From NCBI RefSeq assembly GCF_039535785.1, contig NZ_BAAAXV010000009.1, forward strand, positions 2,666,001-2,730,000: DNA of 64,000 nucleotides, written 5' to 3'. The DNA comes from Nonomuraea helvata (lineage in GTDB: Bacteria > Actinomycetota > Actinomycetes > Streptosporangiales > Streptosporangiaceae). Below the pieces are notes generated by a model. It made no database searches, was not told where the DNA came from, and saw only the letters and a list, made by a program, of their open reading frames with translations. This document shows positions 42,036 to 50,750 of this stretch, piece by piece (the stretch's first letter is position 1; every line of letters begins with the position of its first letter). The translations under genes and the position numbers were made by a program.

Positions 42036-42745
42036 GTGCATCCTTGAACGTGATGGAATCACGCCTACTGATCGTCGAAGACGACCCGAACATCCTCGAG
42101 CTGCTCGCCGCCAGCCTGAGGTTCGCGGGTTTCGACGTGACCACCGCCAAGAGCGGCCACGACGCCGTCGCCGCCGTCCAGCGGCACCGCCCTGATCTCG
42201 TCGTGCTCGACGTGATGCTGCCGGACCTGGACGGCTTCGAGATCGTCAGGCGGCTGCGCGGCGGCGGGCTGCACACGCCCGTGGTGTTCCTCACCGCCCG
42301 TGACGAGACCGAGGACAAGATCCGCGGGCTCACGATCGGCGGCGACGACTACGTGACCAAGCCGTTCAGCCTGGAGGAGGTGGTCGCCAGGATCCACGCG
42401 GTCCTGCGCCGTACGAGCGGCGACCTCCCGGTGCCCCCGCCACGGCTGACGTTCGCCGACATCGAGCTGGACGAGGAGAGCCACGAGGTGTGGCGCGGAG
42501 GCAACGCGGTGGCGCTGTCGCCGACCGAGTTCAAGCTGCTGCGCTACTTCATGACGAACGCCGGCCGCGTCCTGTCCAAGCCGCAGATCCTCGACCACGT
42601 GTGGGACTACGACTTCCGGGGCGAGGTGGGCATCGTCGAGTCGTACGTGTCCGTGCTCCGCCGGAAGATCGACAACCGCAGCCCCCGGCTCATCCACACC
42701 CTGCGCGGGGTCGGATACGTGCTGCGCCTGCCACCGAGCCCCTGA
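42032..42745 (+). CDS. OmpR-family response regulator (first)
   Basis: A 237-residue two-component regulator. The receiver has VEDDPN, phospho-acceptor D60 in LVVLDVMLPDLDG, VVFLTARDE and DDYVTKPFSLEE. The winged-helix DNA-binding domain has VALSPTEFKLLRYFMTNAGRVLSKPQILDHVWDYDF and VESYVSVLRRKID. It starts at ATG 42032, overlapping the lhgO stop, or at ATG 42053 inside. Its stop overlaps the kinase ATG as TGATG. It resembles the mycobacterial TcrA/TrcR type; no specific orthologue is claimed. Confidence 0.94.
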   Translation: MSASLNVMESRLLIVEDDPNILELLAASLRFAGFDVTTAKSGHDAVAAVQRHRPDLVVLDVMLPDLDGFEIVRRLRGGGLHTPVVFLTARDETEDKIRGLTIGGDDYVTKPFSLEEVVARIHAVLRRTSGDLPVPPPRLTFADIELDEESHEVWRGGNAVALSPTEFKLLRYFMTNAGRVLSKPQILDHVWDYDFRGEVGIVESYVSVLRRKIDNRSPRLIHTLRGVGYVLRLPPSP

Positions 42746-44157
42746 TGCGCGGCCTGCCGCTGCGGATCAAGCTCATCGCGTCGATGGTGGCGCTGCTCGG
42801 GTTCGGGCTGACCTTCATCGGCCTGGTGAGCGTCTCGGTGCTGCACGGCTATCTCCTGGATCGGGTGGACAGCCAGCTCACCCTGCTCAGCGCCCGCATG
42901 GTCAAGAAGGTCAGGAGCGACTGGCGCAACGACAGGGAGACCACCGACCGGCCGATCCTCATCGAGTCCGACGCGATCGTCCTCGTCAAGGAGCCCGGCG
43001 GCCAGTTCGTGCCGATGCTGACCGACCGCGACGTGGACGCGAAGCCGAAGCCGATGCTGTCGCCGTCGCCGGGCTCGGATCCGTACACCACGCACGCGAT
43101 CAGCGGCGACGGTGAGTGGCGGGTGCTGGAGAGCACGGTGCAGCGGCGCACGCTCGTGGTCGCGGTGGACCTGGAGGAGGTCGACGCGATCACCAGGCGG
43201 CTCGTGCTCATCGAGCTGCTGGGCGGCGGCGGCATCCTGCTCCTGCTGGCCGTCGTGGGCGTCACCATCGTGCGGCGGAGCATGCGCCCGCTCGGCCAGA
43301 TCGAGCGTACGGCCGAGGCCATCGCCGAGGGAGAGCTGGGCCGCCGGGTACCGGACGCCGACCCGCGTACCGAGGTGGGACGCCTGGCCAGGTCGCTGAA
43401 CGGGATGCTCGCCCAGATCGAGGCCGCGTTCACGGCGAGGTCGGCGTCCGAGGCGGCGGCCCGCCGCTCCGAGGACCGCATGCGCCAGTTCGTCGGCGAC
43501 GCCTCGCACGAGCTGCGCACCCCGCTGACCTCGATCCGCGGGTTCGCCGAGTACGCCAGGCAGAACCCCGGCGCCGACCCCGCCGAACTGATGCAGCGCG
43601 TGGAGAAGGCCGCGGGCCGGATGAGCCTGCTGGTGGACGACCTGCTGCTGCTGGCCAGAGTGGACCAGCAGCGGCCGCTCAAGATGCGCCCGGTGGACAT
43701 GCTGGCCCTGGCCGCCGACGCCGTGCAGGACGCGAGGATCCTCGCGCCCGACCGGCTCATCAAGCTGGACGTGGTCGGCGGCGCGGCCCTGATCGTCTCG
43801 GGCGACGAGGTACGCCTGCGCCAGGTCATCAGCAACCTCGTCAGCAACGCGATCATCTACACCGAGCCCGGGTCACCGATCATCCTCCGGGCCGGGGCAG
43901 GCGCGGACACGTTCTTCCTCGAGGTGGTCGACCAGGGCCCCGGGCTCACCCCCGAGCAGGTCGAGCGCGTCTTCGAGCGCTTCTACCGCGCCGACTCCGC
44001 CAGGTCGCGCCGCCGTTCCGGCGAGGACAGGGGCAGCGGGCTCGGCCTGGCCATCGTGCAGGCGCTCGTCCACGCCCACGGCGGCACGGTGACGCTGGAG
44101 AGCTCCCCGGAGGCCGGCTCCACCTTCCGGGTCGAACTCCCACTTGCCTTGGAGTGA
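42745..44157 (+). CDS. HAMP-containing sensor histidine kinase
   Basis: A 470-residue membrane kinase. Span 1 (about 9-33), an external sensor (34-150), span 2 (152-176), HAMP (178-230, RRSMRPLGQIERTAEAIAEG), HisKA with H255 (GDASHELRTPLTSIRGF), and HATPase_c with QVISNLVSNAIIY, DQGPGLTPEQVERVFERFYR and GSGLGLAIVQALVHAHGG. All catalytic boxes are intact. It is translationally coupled to the first regulator (TGATG). It is the only kinase in a regulator-kinase-regulator cluster, so it may serve both. Confidence 0.95.
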   Translation: MRGLPLRIKLIASMVALLGFGLTFIGLVSVSVLHGYLLDRVDSQLTLLSARMVKKVRSDWRNDRETTDRPILIESDAIVLVKEPGGQFVPMLTDRDVDAKPKPMLSPSPGSDPYTTHAISGDGEWRVLESTVQRRTLVVAVDLEEVDAITRRLVLIELLGGGGILLLLAVVGVTIVRRSMRPLGQIERTAEAIAEGELGRRVPDADPRTEVGRLARSLNGMLAQIEAAFTARSASEAAARRSEDRMRQFVGDASHELRTPLTSIRGFAEYARQNPGADPAELMQRVEKAAGRMSLLVDDLLLLARVDQQRPLKMRPVDMLALAADAVQDARILAPDRLIKLDVVGGAALIVSGDEVRLRQVISNLVSNAIIYTEPGSPIILRAGAGADTFFLEVVDQGPGLTPEQVERVFERFYRADSARSRRRSGEDRGSGLGLAIVQALVHAHGGTVTLESSPEAGSTFRVELPLALE

Positions 44158-44198
44158 GCCTTCAGCTAACCCTCAGGTCGCTGAGTCACTCTAAGTAG

Positions 44199-44879
44199 GT
44201 GATGAAACCCGAGGCGCTGATCATGGTGGTGGACGACGAGCCCAGCATCCGGGACCTCCTGTCCGCCAGCCTGCGCTTCTCCGGGTTCGAGGTGCTGACC
44301 GCCGCCGACGGGCAGGAGGCCGTCGAGGTGGCCGATCGGACCTCGCCCGACCTCGTGGTGCTCGACGTGATGCTGCCGGACCTGGACGGGTTCGAGGTGG
44401 CCAAGCGGATCGACGCGCCCGTGCTGTTCCTGACCGCCCGCGGCGACACCGAGGACAAGATCGCCGGGCTGCGGGTGGGCGACGACTACGTCACCAAGCC
44501 GTTCAGCCTGGAGGAGGTGCAGGCCAGGATCCGGGCCGTGCTGCGGCGTACGCGCGGGGAGGGCGCGCCCGCCAGCAAGCTCAAGGTGGCCGACCTGGAG
44601 CTGGACGAGGACGCCCGCGAGGTGTGGCGGGCCGGCCGGCAGGTGCGCCTGTCGCCGACGGAGTTCAAGCTGCTGCACTACTTCATGGTCAACGCGGGCC
44701 GCGTGCTGTCGAAGGCGCAGATCCTGGACCACGTGTGGAACTACGACTTCGGCGGTGACGCGGGTGTCGTCGAGTCGTACGTCTCCTACCTCAGACGCAA
44801 GGTGGACGACGTCGAGCCGCGTCTCATCCACACCCTGCGCAGCGTCGGCTACGTGCTGAGAGAGCCGCCCACAGGCTGA
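44199..44879 (+). CDS. OmpR-family response regulator (second, no own kinase)
   Basis: A 226-residue regulator, closely similar to the first one in this cluster (the receiver and the 35-residue winged-helix core differ at few positions). D56 lies in LVVLDVMLPDLDG, and there is LFLTARGDTEDK and DDYVTKPFSLEE. Relative to the first copy it lacks five residues in the loop after alpha-3 and one Gly in the loop before DDYVT. Starts are GTG 44199 or ATG 44202. No kinase follows: the IS5 element begins 16 bases after its stop, and the sequence beyond the IS is an unrelated GTPase gene. Confidence 0.93.
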   Translation: MMKPEALIMVVDDEPSIRDLLSASLRFSGFEVLTAADGQEAVEVADRTSPDLVVLDVMLPDLDGFEVAKRIDAPVLFLTARGDTEDKIAGLRVGDDYVTKPFSLEEVQARIRAVLRRTRGEGAPASKLKVADLELDEDAREVWRAGRQVRLSPTEFKLLHYFMVNAGRVLSKAQILDHVWNYDFGGDAGVVESYVSYLRRKVDDVEPRLIHTLRSVGYVLREPPTG

Positions 44880-44895
44880 ACGCGGCCCCTCCTAG

Positions 44896-45913
44896 GTCGT
44901 GTTTCATAAGGCATTGAGCCACTGGTTGATCGCAGCGATGATGACGACGGCTTCGTAGCGTACGGCGAGCTTGTCGTAACGGGTCGCCATGCCGCGGTTG
45001 CCTTTGAGCAGGTTGATGCCGCACTCCACAGCGTGACGCAGCCGGTAGAACGCGGGGTCGAAGGCGGGCGGGCGACCTCCCTTCGATCCCTTGGCTCGCC
45101 GGTGAGCGTCCTGGTCGGCCTTGCTCGGAATGCACGCCTTGATCCCACGCCGGCGCAGATGAGTCCGGTTGGCCTTGCTGGTGTAGGCCTTGTCGGCCAG
45201 GACCCGGTCCGGGCGGGTCCTGGGACGGCCACCGCCGAGGCGGGCCACCCGGATCTTGCCGAGCACCGGTATGAACTGCGGGCTGTCGCCCCGCTGCCCG
45301 GCGGTCACCACCGCAGCCAGCAGCTTGCGGCCCTGCTCGCAAGCCAGATGGGTCTTGGTGGTCAGCCCGCCGCGCGAGCGCCCCAGGCCATGATCGGCCG
45401 GCTCGCTGTGCACCCCGCCGGGTGGTTCCTTTTGCAGGTGACCGTCCCGGCGTGCTCCGGCCGCGTGCTGGTGAGCCCGGGTGATGGTGGAGTCCACGCT
45501 CACCGTCCAATCGATCTTCCCGGCGGCGTCCGCACACGCCTGCAAGGCCGCCAGGATCCGCGCCCAGATCCCCTCCCGCTGCCAGCGCCGGAACAAGCCA
45601 TACACGGTGAACCAGTGGCCGTAGCAGGCAGGAACGTCCCGCCACGGCGCCCCGGTCCGGATCCGCCACCGGATCCCGTCGATCAACTGACGCTTGCTCC
45701 ACTTCGGCGGACGCCCCTTGCCCGATGCGGCAGGCAGATGCGGCTCCAGCGCCGCCCACTGCGCATCAGTGAGGTCGTGCCGCCTCGTCACCACTACGCT
45801 GGTCACGAGGTCTCCGGTATTTCGTTCTTCTTGGTCGTTGAACCACCTACCGGAGACCTCTTCGTTCAACGATCACCGACACGCCTCACACACGTGATCT
45901 TTCGAAACACGGC
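44896..45913. mobile_element. IS5-family insertion sequence (IS427-like), intact
   Basis: A 1,018-bp element. The left end GTCGTGTTTCATAAG and the inverse of the right end GCCGTGTTTCGAAAG match at 12 of 15 bases. A 4-bp direct repeat CTAG (44892-44895 and 45914-45917) flanks it, the YTAR-type target duplication of IS5 relatives. One uninterrupted transposase ORF fills it on the minus strand. Insertion is intergenic, 13 bases after the second response regulator gene, and damages no gene. Confidence 0.88.
44904..45869 (-). CDS. IS5-family transposase
   Basis: A 321-residue DDE transposase. The N-terminal DUF4096-like region has HDLTDAQWAALEPHLP and KRQLIDGIRWRIRTGAPWRDVP. The catalytic core has D in WTVSVDSTITRAHQHAAG, D in VLADKAYTSKA, and E in FYRLRHAVECGINLLK, which fits Y-2-R-3-E-6-K exactly. 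Many relatives need a -1 frameshift to make the full protein; this copy is a single frame, so it is probably active. An internal GTG start about 21-27 codons in is possible. Confidence 0.94.
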   Translation of the reverse strand: MNEEVSGRWFNDQEERNTGDLVTSVVVTRRHDLTDAQWAALEPHLPAASGKGRPPKWSKRQLIDGIRWRIRTGAPWRDVPACYGHWFTVYGLFRRWQREGIWARILAALQACADAAGKIDWTVSVDSTITRAHQHAAGARRDGHLQKEPPGGVHSEPADHGLGRSRGGLTTKTHLACEQGRKLLAAVVTAGQRGDSPQFIPVLGKIRVARLGGGRPRTRPDRVLADKAYTSKANRTHLRRRGIKACIPSKADQDAHRRAKGSKGGRPPAFDPAFYRLRHAVECGINLLKGNRGMATRYDKLAVRYEAVVIIAAINQWLNAL

Positions 45914-45979
45914 CTAGGCGCAACAATCGCTGCCTGCGGTGGACCGCTGAACACGGCCCACCGTGGGTAGCGTAAGTCC

Positions 45980-47671
45980 ATGGACCTGCTGGGCGCGTTG
46001 GAGGCGCTGCGCCGTCCGCTGGATCGAGAGCTGTTCCCCCTGGCGGTCGGCGAGGCGGCGGTCGACCGGCGCGCGCAGCGCGAGCTCGCCGGACAGCTCG
46101 ACGACTACCTGCTGCCCCGGCTGCGCGCCCTCGACGCGCCGCTGCTGGCCGTCGTCGGCGGGTCCACGGGGGCGGGCAAGTCCACCCTGGTCAACTCGCT
46201 GGTCGGGGCCGATGTGACCGAGCCCGGCGTGCTGCGGCCCACCACGCTGGTGCCCACGCTCGTGGTCAGCCCGGCCGACCGCGCCTGGTTCATGGGCCAG
46301 AACGTGCTGCCCGGCCTGTCCCGTGCCACCGGCACCGGACCCGGAGAGCTGCGGGTGGTCGCCTCCGACGCGCTGGGTCCCGGTCTCGCGCTGCTCGACG
46401 CGCCCGACATCGACTCCGTGGTGGTCGCCAACCGGGAGCTCGCCGCGCAGCTGCTGGCCGCCGCCGATCTGTGGTTGTTCGTCACGACCGCCGCCCGCTA
46501 CGCCGACGAGGTGCCGTGGAGCTTCCTGCGCTCCGCCCGCGAACGCAGCACCGCCCTGGCCCTCGTACTGGACCGGGTGCCCCTGGACGCGGTCGATCCC
46601 GTCTCGCGCGACCTGTCCCGGCTCCTCGCCGAGAACGGCCTCGAAGGCACCCTGCTGTTCACCGTCCCCGAGGCCGTGCTCCCCTCCGAGCGGGCCAGGC
46701 TGCCTGCGGAGACCGTGCGGCCCGTCTCGTCCTGGCTCACCGGGCTGGCCGCCGACGCCCAGGAGAGATCCCGCGTCGTACGCCAGACACTGTCGGGAGC
46801 GCTCGACAGCCTGGCCACCCGGGTCCCCGTGCTGGCCGAGGCCGTCGAACGCCAGCAGGCGGCCTTCGAGGGCCTGCGCTCCATCGTGGAGAGCGCGTAC
46901 GCGGGCGGGCTGGCCGACTTCGACGCGGGCATGCGTGACGGGTCGCTGCTGCGCGGCGAGGTGCTGGCCCGCTGGCAGGACTTCATCGGCACCGGCGACC
47001 TCATGCGCTCCCTGGAGAGCCGGGTCGGCTGGCTGCGCGACCGGATCGTCGGCTTCTTCACGGGGCGGATGCCGGAGGTCCAGCTCAGGGACGCCCTGGA
47101 GAGCGGCGTGGAGGCGCTCATCAGGGGCGCCGCCGACGGGGCCGCCGAGCGCGCCCTGGAAGGCTGGGCGGCCGCGCCCGGCGGTCCCGGCCTGCTGGAA
47201 CGGCTCGGCCCCATGGAGGCCGCCCGCCTCGGCCGCGCCTCGCCCGACCTGGGCAAGCGCTCGGAGTCAGCGGTCCGCGGTTGGCAGGAGTTCGTGCTGG
47301 ATCTCGTACGGGAGGAAGGTTCGGAGAGGCGGACGGCCGCCCGCGTGGCGTCGTTCGGGGTGAACGGGGCGGGCCTGCTGCTCATGCTGGCCGCGTTCGC
47401 CTCGACGGGCGGGCTGACCGGGATCGAGGTCGGCATCGCGGGCGGGACGAGCCTGCTGTCGCAGAAACTGCTCGAGGCCGTCTTCGGGGACCAGGCGGTG
47501 CGTACGCTGACCGTCTCCGCGCGGGCCGACCTGCGGGATCGGGTGCGAAGGCTGCTGGACGAGGAGTCCTACCGGTTCACGGCCCAGCTGGAGGCGGTGG
47601 AGCCGCCCAGCGGGACGGCGAGCGCGCTCCTGGTGGCGGCCGAGCGCGTCCGGATGATGGAGAAGCCATGA
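45980..47671 (+). CDS. Large dynamin-like/YfjP-type GTPase (first of pair)
   Basis: A 563-residue GTPase. G1 is VVGGSTGAGKSTLVNSL (59-75); switch region RPTTLVPTLVV; G3-like LLDAPDIDSVV; G4 is weak (VLDRVPLD in place of N/TKxD). The middle is helical (about 230-420, coiled-coil-like), and a hydrophobic region (NGAGLLLMLAAFASTGGLTGIEVG, about 455-480, plus the following Gly-rich stretch) suggests membrane insertion. The next GTPase overlaps its stop (ATGA). The pair resembles bacterial dynamin-like two-gene arrangements, but membership in DynAB is not shown. Confidence 0.85.
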   Translation: MDLLGALEALRRPLDRELFPLAVGEAAVDRRAQRELAGQLDDYLLPRLRALDAPLLAVVGGSTGAGKSTLVNSLVGADVTEPGVLRPTTLVPTLVVSPADRAWFMGQNVLPGLSRATGTGPGELRVVASDALGPGLALLDAPDIDSVVVANRELAAQLLAAADLWLFVTTAARYADEVPWSFLRSARERSTALALVLDRVPLDAVDPVSRDLSRLLAENGLEGTLLFTVPEAVLPSERARLPAETVRPVSSWLTGLAADAQERSRVVRQTLSGALDSLATRVPVLAEAVERQQAAFEGLRSIVESAYAGGLADFDAGMRDGSLLRGEVLARWQDFIGTGDLMRSLESRVGWLRDRIVGFFTGRMPEVQLRDALESGVEALIRGAADGAAERALEGWAAAPGGPGLLERLGPMEAARLGRASPDLGKRSESAVRGWQEFVLDLVREEGSERRTAARVASFGVNGAGLLLMLAAFASTGGLTGIEVGIAGGTSLLSQKLLEAVFGDQAVRTLTVSARADLRDRVRRLLDEESYRFTAQLEAVEPPSGTASALLVAAERVRMMEKP

Positions 47672-49386
47672 AGCTGCTCCGCAGGAAGGAAGGCCCGTCT
47701 CTCGACTCCCGGCTGGCGGCCCTGTTCGAGGCGGCCTCGCTGGCCGAGGGGCGGCTGGCCGAGGAGGCGGTGTCCGGCGCCCGAGAGGTCGCGGAACGGG
47801 CCGGGGCGCGCCGCAACCTCTCGATCGACCACACGGTGGCCGCGCTGGCGGGTGCGACGGGCAGCGGCAAGTCCTCGCTCTACAACGCCCTGGCGGGAGA
47901 GGACCTGGCGGCGGTGGGTGTCGTACGGCCCACCACCTCGACCGCGCAGGCGGCGCTGTGGGACGGCGAGGGCTCCGGCCCGCTGCTGGACTGGCTGGAC
48001 ATCCCCCAGCGCCACTCCACGGCCCCCGCCCCCGACCTGTCCGGGCTCATCCTCCTGGACCTGCCTGACCACGACTCCATCCGGCTCTCCCATCGCCTGG
48101 AGGTGGACCGCCTGGTGGGGCTGGTGGACCTGCTGGTCTGGGTGGTGGACCCGCAGAAGTACGCCGACGCCGCCCTTCACGAGCGTTACCTGCGCCCGCT
48201 GGCCGCGCACCGGGACGTGATGCTGGTGGTGCTCAACCAGGCCGACCGCCTCCCCGCGCATGCCGTCGAGCGCTGCCTCGCGGATCTCCGCCGCCTGCTG
48301 GACGAGGACGGCCTCGCGGGCGTCCCGGTCCTCGCCGTGTCCGCCCGTACCGGCGCGGGGCTCGGCGAGCTCCGCTCGCTCCTCGGTGACCGCGTCGCCC
48401 ACCGCAGGTCCTGGTCCACGCGCCTCGCCGCCGACATCACCACCGCCGCCACCCGTCTCGGCGGAGCACCGGCGGAGGGCGGCGCGGGGCGGACGGTGGG
48501 GATGGACCGGGCGCTCACCGGCGCGCTGTACGACGCGGCCGGGGTGCCGCTGGTGGTCGAGGCCGTGGCCAAGGGACATCGGCACCGTGCCGTCGTGGCC
48601 ACGGGGTGGCCCGTCACCCGCTGGATACGGAAGCTCAGGCCCGACCCGCTGCGCAGACTGCGCATCGGCACCACCGTCCCGGCAGGCACGCGTCCGAGCG
48701 CCGTTCTGTCGACGAAGCCGCAGGGCGAACTGGCGGGCGAGCCGTTGGACGAGCCGTCGGGCGGAGCGGCCGAGCGGCTGCCGTCGGCGTCGGGAGCGGG
48801 GATCGTGGGCCGTACGTCCGTGCCCGCTGCCTCGGCCGTACAGAGGGCGAAGGTCGAGACGGCGATCAGGGACGTCGGCGAGGCGGCCGCGGCGGGCCTG
48901 CCCGGCCCGTGGGCGGCGGCGGCGCGGCAGGCGGCGCGGTCCCGTTCCCGGGAACTGGCCGACGCGGTGGACCGGGCGGTGGCCATGAACTCCGTCCGCG
49001 CCACCAGGCGTCCCAGGTGGTGGCGGGCCGTGAACGCCCTGCAGTGGCTGGTATTCGCGGCCATGCTCGCCGGTGCCCTGTGGCTGGGAGGGCTGTTCGC
49101 GATGGACTACCTGCGCCTGCCTCAGCCGCCGCTGCCGACCGTGGGCGTGGTGCCGTGGCCGACGGTGCTGCTGCTGGGCGGAGCACTCGCCGGCGTGCTG
49201 ATCGCGTTGCTGTCGCGGCTGGCCGCGTGGGCAGGCGGCAGGAGAAGGGCCAGGCGTACGGCCAGAGCTCTGCGTACGGCCATCGGCCAGGTGAGCGACG
49301 AGCTCGTGCTGGCCCCCGTCAGAGCGGAGCTCGACCGGTACGCCCGCTTCACCGAGGCAGTCAACCGAGCCCTAGACGGCACGTGA
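47668..49386 (+). CDS. Large membrane GTPase (second of pair)
   Basis: A 572-residue GTPase. G1 GATGSGKSSLYNALAGED (62-79); switch VRPTTSTAQAAL; G3 LLDLPDHDSIRLSH; G4 VVLNQADRLP; G5 AVSARTGAGL: all complete, unlike its partner. The middle is a helical region with a disordered Ser/Pro/Gly stretch (about 335-400). Two C-terminal spans (LVFAAMLAGALWLGGLFAM and VLLLGGALAGVLIALLS) precede a basic helix. It is coupled to the first gene by ATGA. It resembles YfjP-type Era-related GTPases. Its 3' end overlaps the convergent MFS gene by 15 bases. Confidence 0.87.
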   Translation: MKLLRRKEGPSLDSRLAALFEAASLAEGRLAEEAVSGAREVAERAGARRNLSIDHTVAALAGATGSGKSSLYNALAGEDLAAVGVVRPTTSTAQAALWDGEGSGPLLDWLDIPQRHSTAPAPDLSGLILLDLPDHDSIRLSHRLEVDRLVGLVDLLVWVVDPQKYADAALHERYLRPLAAHRDVMLVVLNQADRLPAHAVERCLADLRRLLDEDGLAGVPVLAVSARTGAGLGELRSLLGDRVAHRRSWSTRLAADITTAATRLGGAPAEGGAGRTVGMDRALTGALYDAAGVPLVVEAVAKGHRHRAVVATGWPVTRWIRKLRPDPLRRLRIGTTVPAGTRPSAVLSTKPQGELAGEPLDEPSGGAAERLPSASGAGIVGRTSVPAASAVQRAKVETAIRDVGEAAAAGLPGPWAAAARQAARSRSRELADAVDRAVAMNSVRATRRPRWWRAVNALQWLVFAAMLAGALWLGGLFAMDYLRLPQPPLPTVGVVPWPTVLLLGGALAGVLIALLSRLAAWAGGRRRARRTARALRTAIGQVSDELVLAPVRAELDRYARFTEAVNRALDGT

Positions 49387-50565
49387 CGGCCGGAGCAGCA
49401 CGACCGCCAGCCCCGCCCCTACCACCGCGAACCCGGACGCCGCCAGGAAAGGCGCCGACGCCCCTAACCGCTCCCCGATCACCCCGGCCGCCCCCGACCC
49501 CAGAGCGCCCCCCACGCCGATGGCCGTGGAGATCCACCCGAACGCCTCCGCCTGGGCCGCCGGCGCGAGCTCGTCCACCAGCAGCGAAGACGTGGTCAGC
49601 GCCGGATTGAGCACCAGCCCGCCGCCGAACAGCACCGCCCAGAACAGCGGCCACGCCTCCACCACCGCCAGCGGCGCCAGCAGCACGCCGAGCACCAGCA
49701 TCAGCCCGACGATCCGCGCCCCGGCCCCGGACCGCCAAGAGCGGGCGCCGTAGGCGGCGGCCCCCGCGATCCCGCCCAGGGAGAGCGCCGCCACCAGCGG
49801 CCCGGTCGCCGCTGGCACCTCACGCGCGGCGGCCAGCGCGGGCACGCCCACCTGCAGCGCTCCGATCGTCCCGCCGAGCAGCAGCACCACGGCCAGCAGC
49901 ACCGGCATCCGCGGGTCCGCGAACACCCGCCCCCGCTCCCGCGAGGGCACGCCGGACCCGGCCCGCAGCGCGCGGGCGAAGCCCAGCGTCCCGGCTCCGG
50001 CCGCCACAGCCACGAGGACCAGCCCCAGCGGAGCCCCGGAAACCGCCGTGCCCCCGGACGTGGGCATGATCGCGATCAACGTCCCGAACGCCAGCGGTCC
50101 CAGGAGCATGGCCAGATCCTGCACCAGGTACACGAGGCTGTAGGCGGCCGTACGCCCCTCGCCCGCCATCCGGTGGCCCCACTCGATCCGCATGCTGACG
50201 GAGATCGGCGGCAGCCCGGCCCCCGCCATCCAGGCCAGCGCCACCACGATCCACGAGGGCCAGCGGCCGGCGCCCACGACCAGCGCGACGAGCGCCGCGA
50301 CGTGCAGCAGCGCAGTGGCGGCCAGCACCGGCCCGGACCCGCGCCGGTCCATGAGCCGCCCCTGCACCGGCCGGCCCATGCCCGCTCCCACGGAGAACGC
50401 CGCCGCGGTCACCCCGGCCAGCGCCAGCGACCCGCTCGAGCCCTGCACCACCAGCACCATCCCGACAGGCGCGACCTGCTGGGTGAGCTGCGCCAGGAAC
50501 CCCAGGACGGCCTGTGCGGGCACGCCGGGCAGCCCGAGCAACCTGCGGTACGGCACCGGCTCCAT
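49372..50565 (-). CDS. MFS transporter
   Basis: A 397-residue major facilitator with about 12 spans. GAGMGRPVQGRLMDRRGSGPVL is the loop 2-3 signature (with D-R-R-G), and LVDELAPAAQAEAFGWISTAIGVGG in the second half is typical of SetA/YceL-type sugar and drug exporters. ATG 50565 lacks a strong ribosome binding site. It lies downstream of lysR on the same strand, with a 185-base interval that holds a coding-like stretch. The substrate is unknown; regulation by the LysR protein is possible. Confidence 0.87.
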   Translation of the reverse strand: MEPVPYRRLLGLPGVPAQAVLGFLAQLTQQVAPVGMVLVVQGSSGSLALAGVTAAAFSVGAGMGRPVQGRLMDRRGSGPVLAATALLHVAALVALVVGAGRWPSWIVVALAWMAGAGLPPISVSMRIEWGHRMAGEGRTAAYSLVYLVQDLAMLLGPLAFGTLIAIMPTSGGTAVSGAPLGLVLVAVAAGAGTLGFARALRAGSGVPSRERGRVFADPRMPVLLAVVLLLGGTIGALQVGVPALAAAREVPAATGPLVAALSLGGIAGAAAYGARSWRSGAGARIVGLMLVLGVLLAPLAVVEAWPLFWAVLFGGGLVLNPALTTSSLLVDELAPAAQAEAFGWISTAIGVGGALGSGAAGVIGERLGASAPFLAASGFAVVGAGLAVVLLRPSRAV

Positions 50566-50588
50566 ACGCCGTACGCTATCCCGGAAGA

Positions 50589-50750
50589 TCAGGACGTGAG
50601 GCAGCCGTTGGCCTTGTTGCGGTTGTCGATGAACTTATGCGGCACCGGGGTCGTGTGTGCCATCACACTGGCCACTCCGGGTTCGGTGAGGACACCGCCG
50701 TTCACCAGCCAGGTGTCGGGCACGGAGATGTCCGGATAAGCCGGGATGTT
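50589..50750 (-). CDS. Coding-like stretch after the lysR stop, in frame
   Basis: Directly after the TGA of lysR, the same frame stays open for 53 codons to TGA at 50589, with 45 of 53 codons ending in G or C. It contains ISVPDTWLVNGGVLTEPG, HTTPVPHKFIDNRNKANG and a C-terminal CLTS. A GTG in front of PDTWLVN would give a 44-residue peptide; an ATG in front of AHTTPVP gives 24 residues. There is no ribosome binding site. It may be a microprotein, the tail of a lost gene, or a lysR readthrough extension. I recognise no family. Confidence 0.4.
   Translation of the reverse strand, partial: NIPAYPDISVPDTWLVNGGVLTEPGVASVMAHTTPVPHKFIDNRNKANGCLTS

Noticed and set aside
44880..45979. IS insertion destroying a kinase gene next to the second regulator
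   Set aside because: Joining the flanks at the CTAG duplication leaves only about 100 bases and no kinase remnant.
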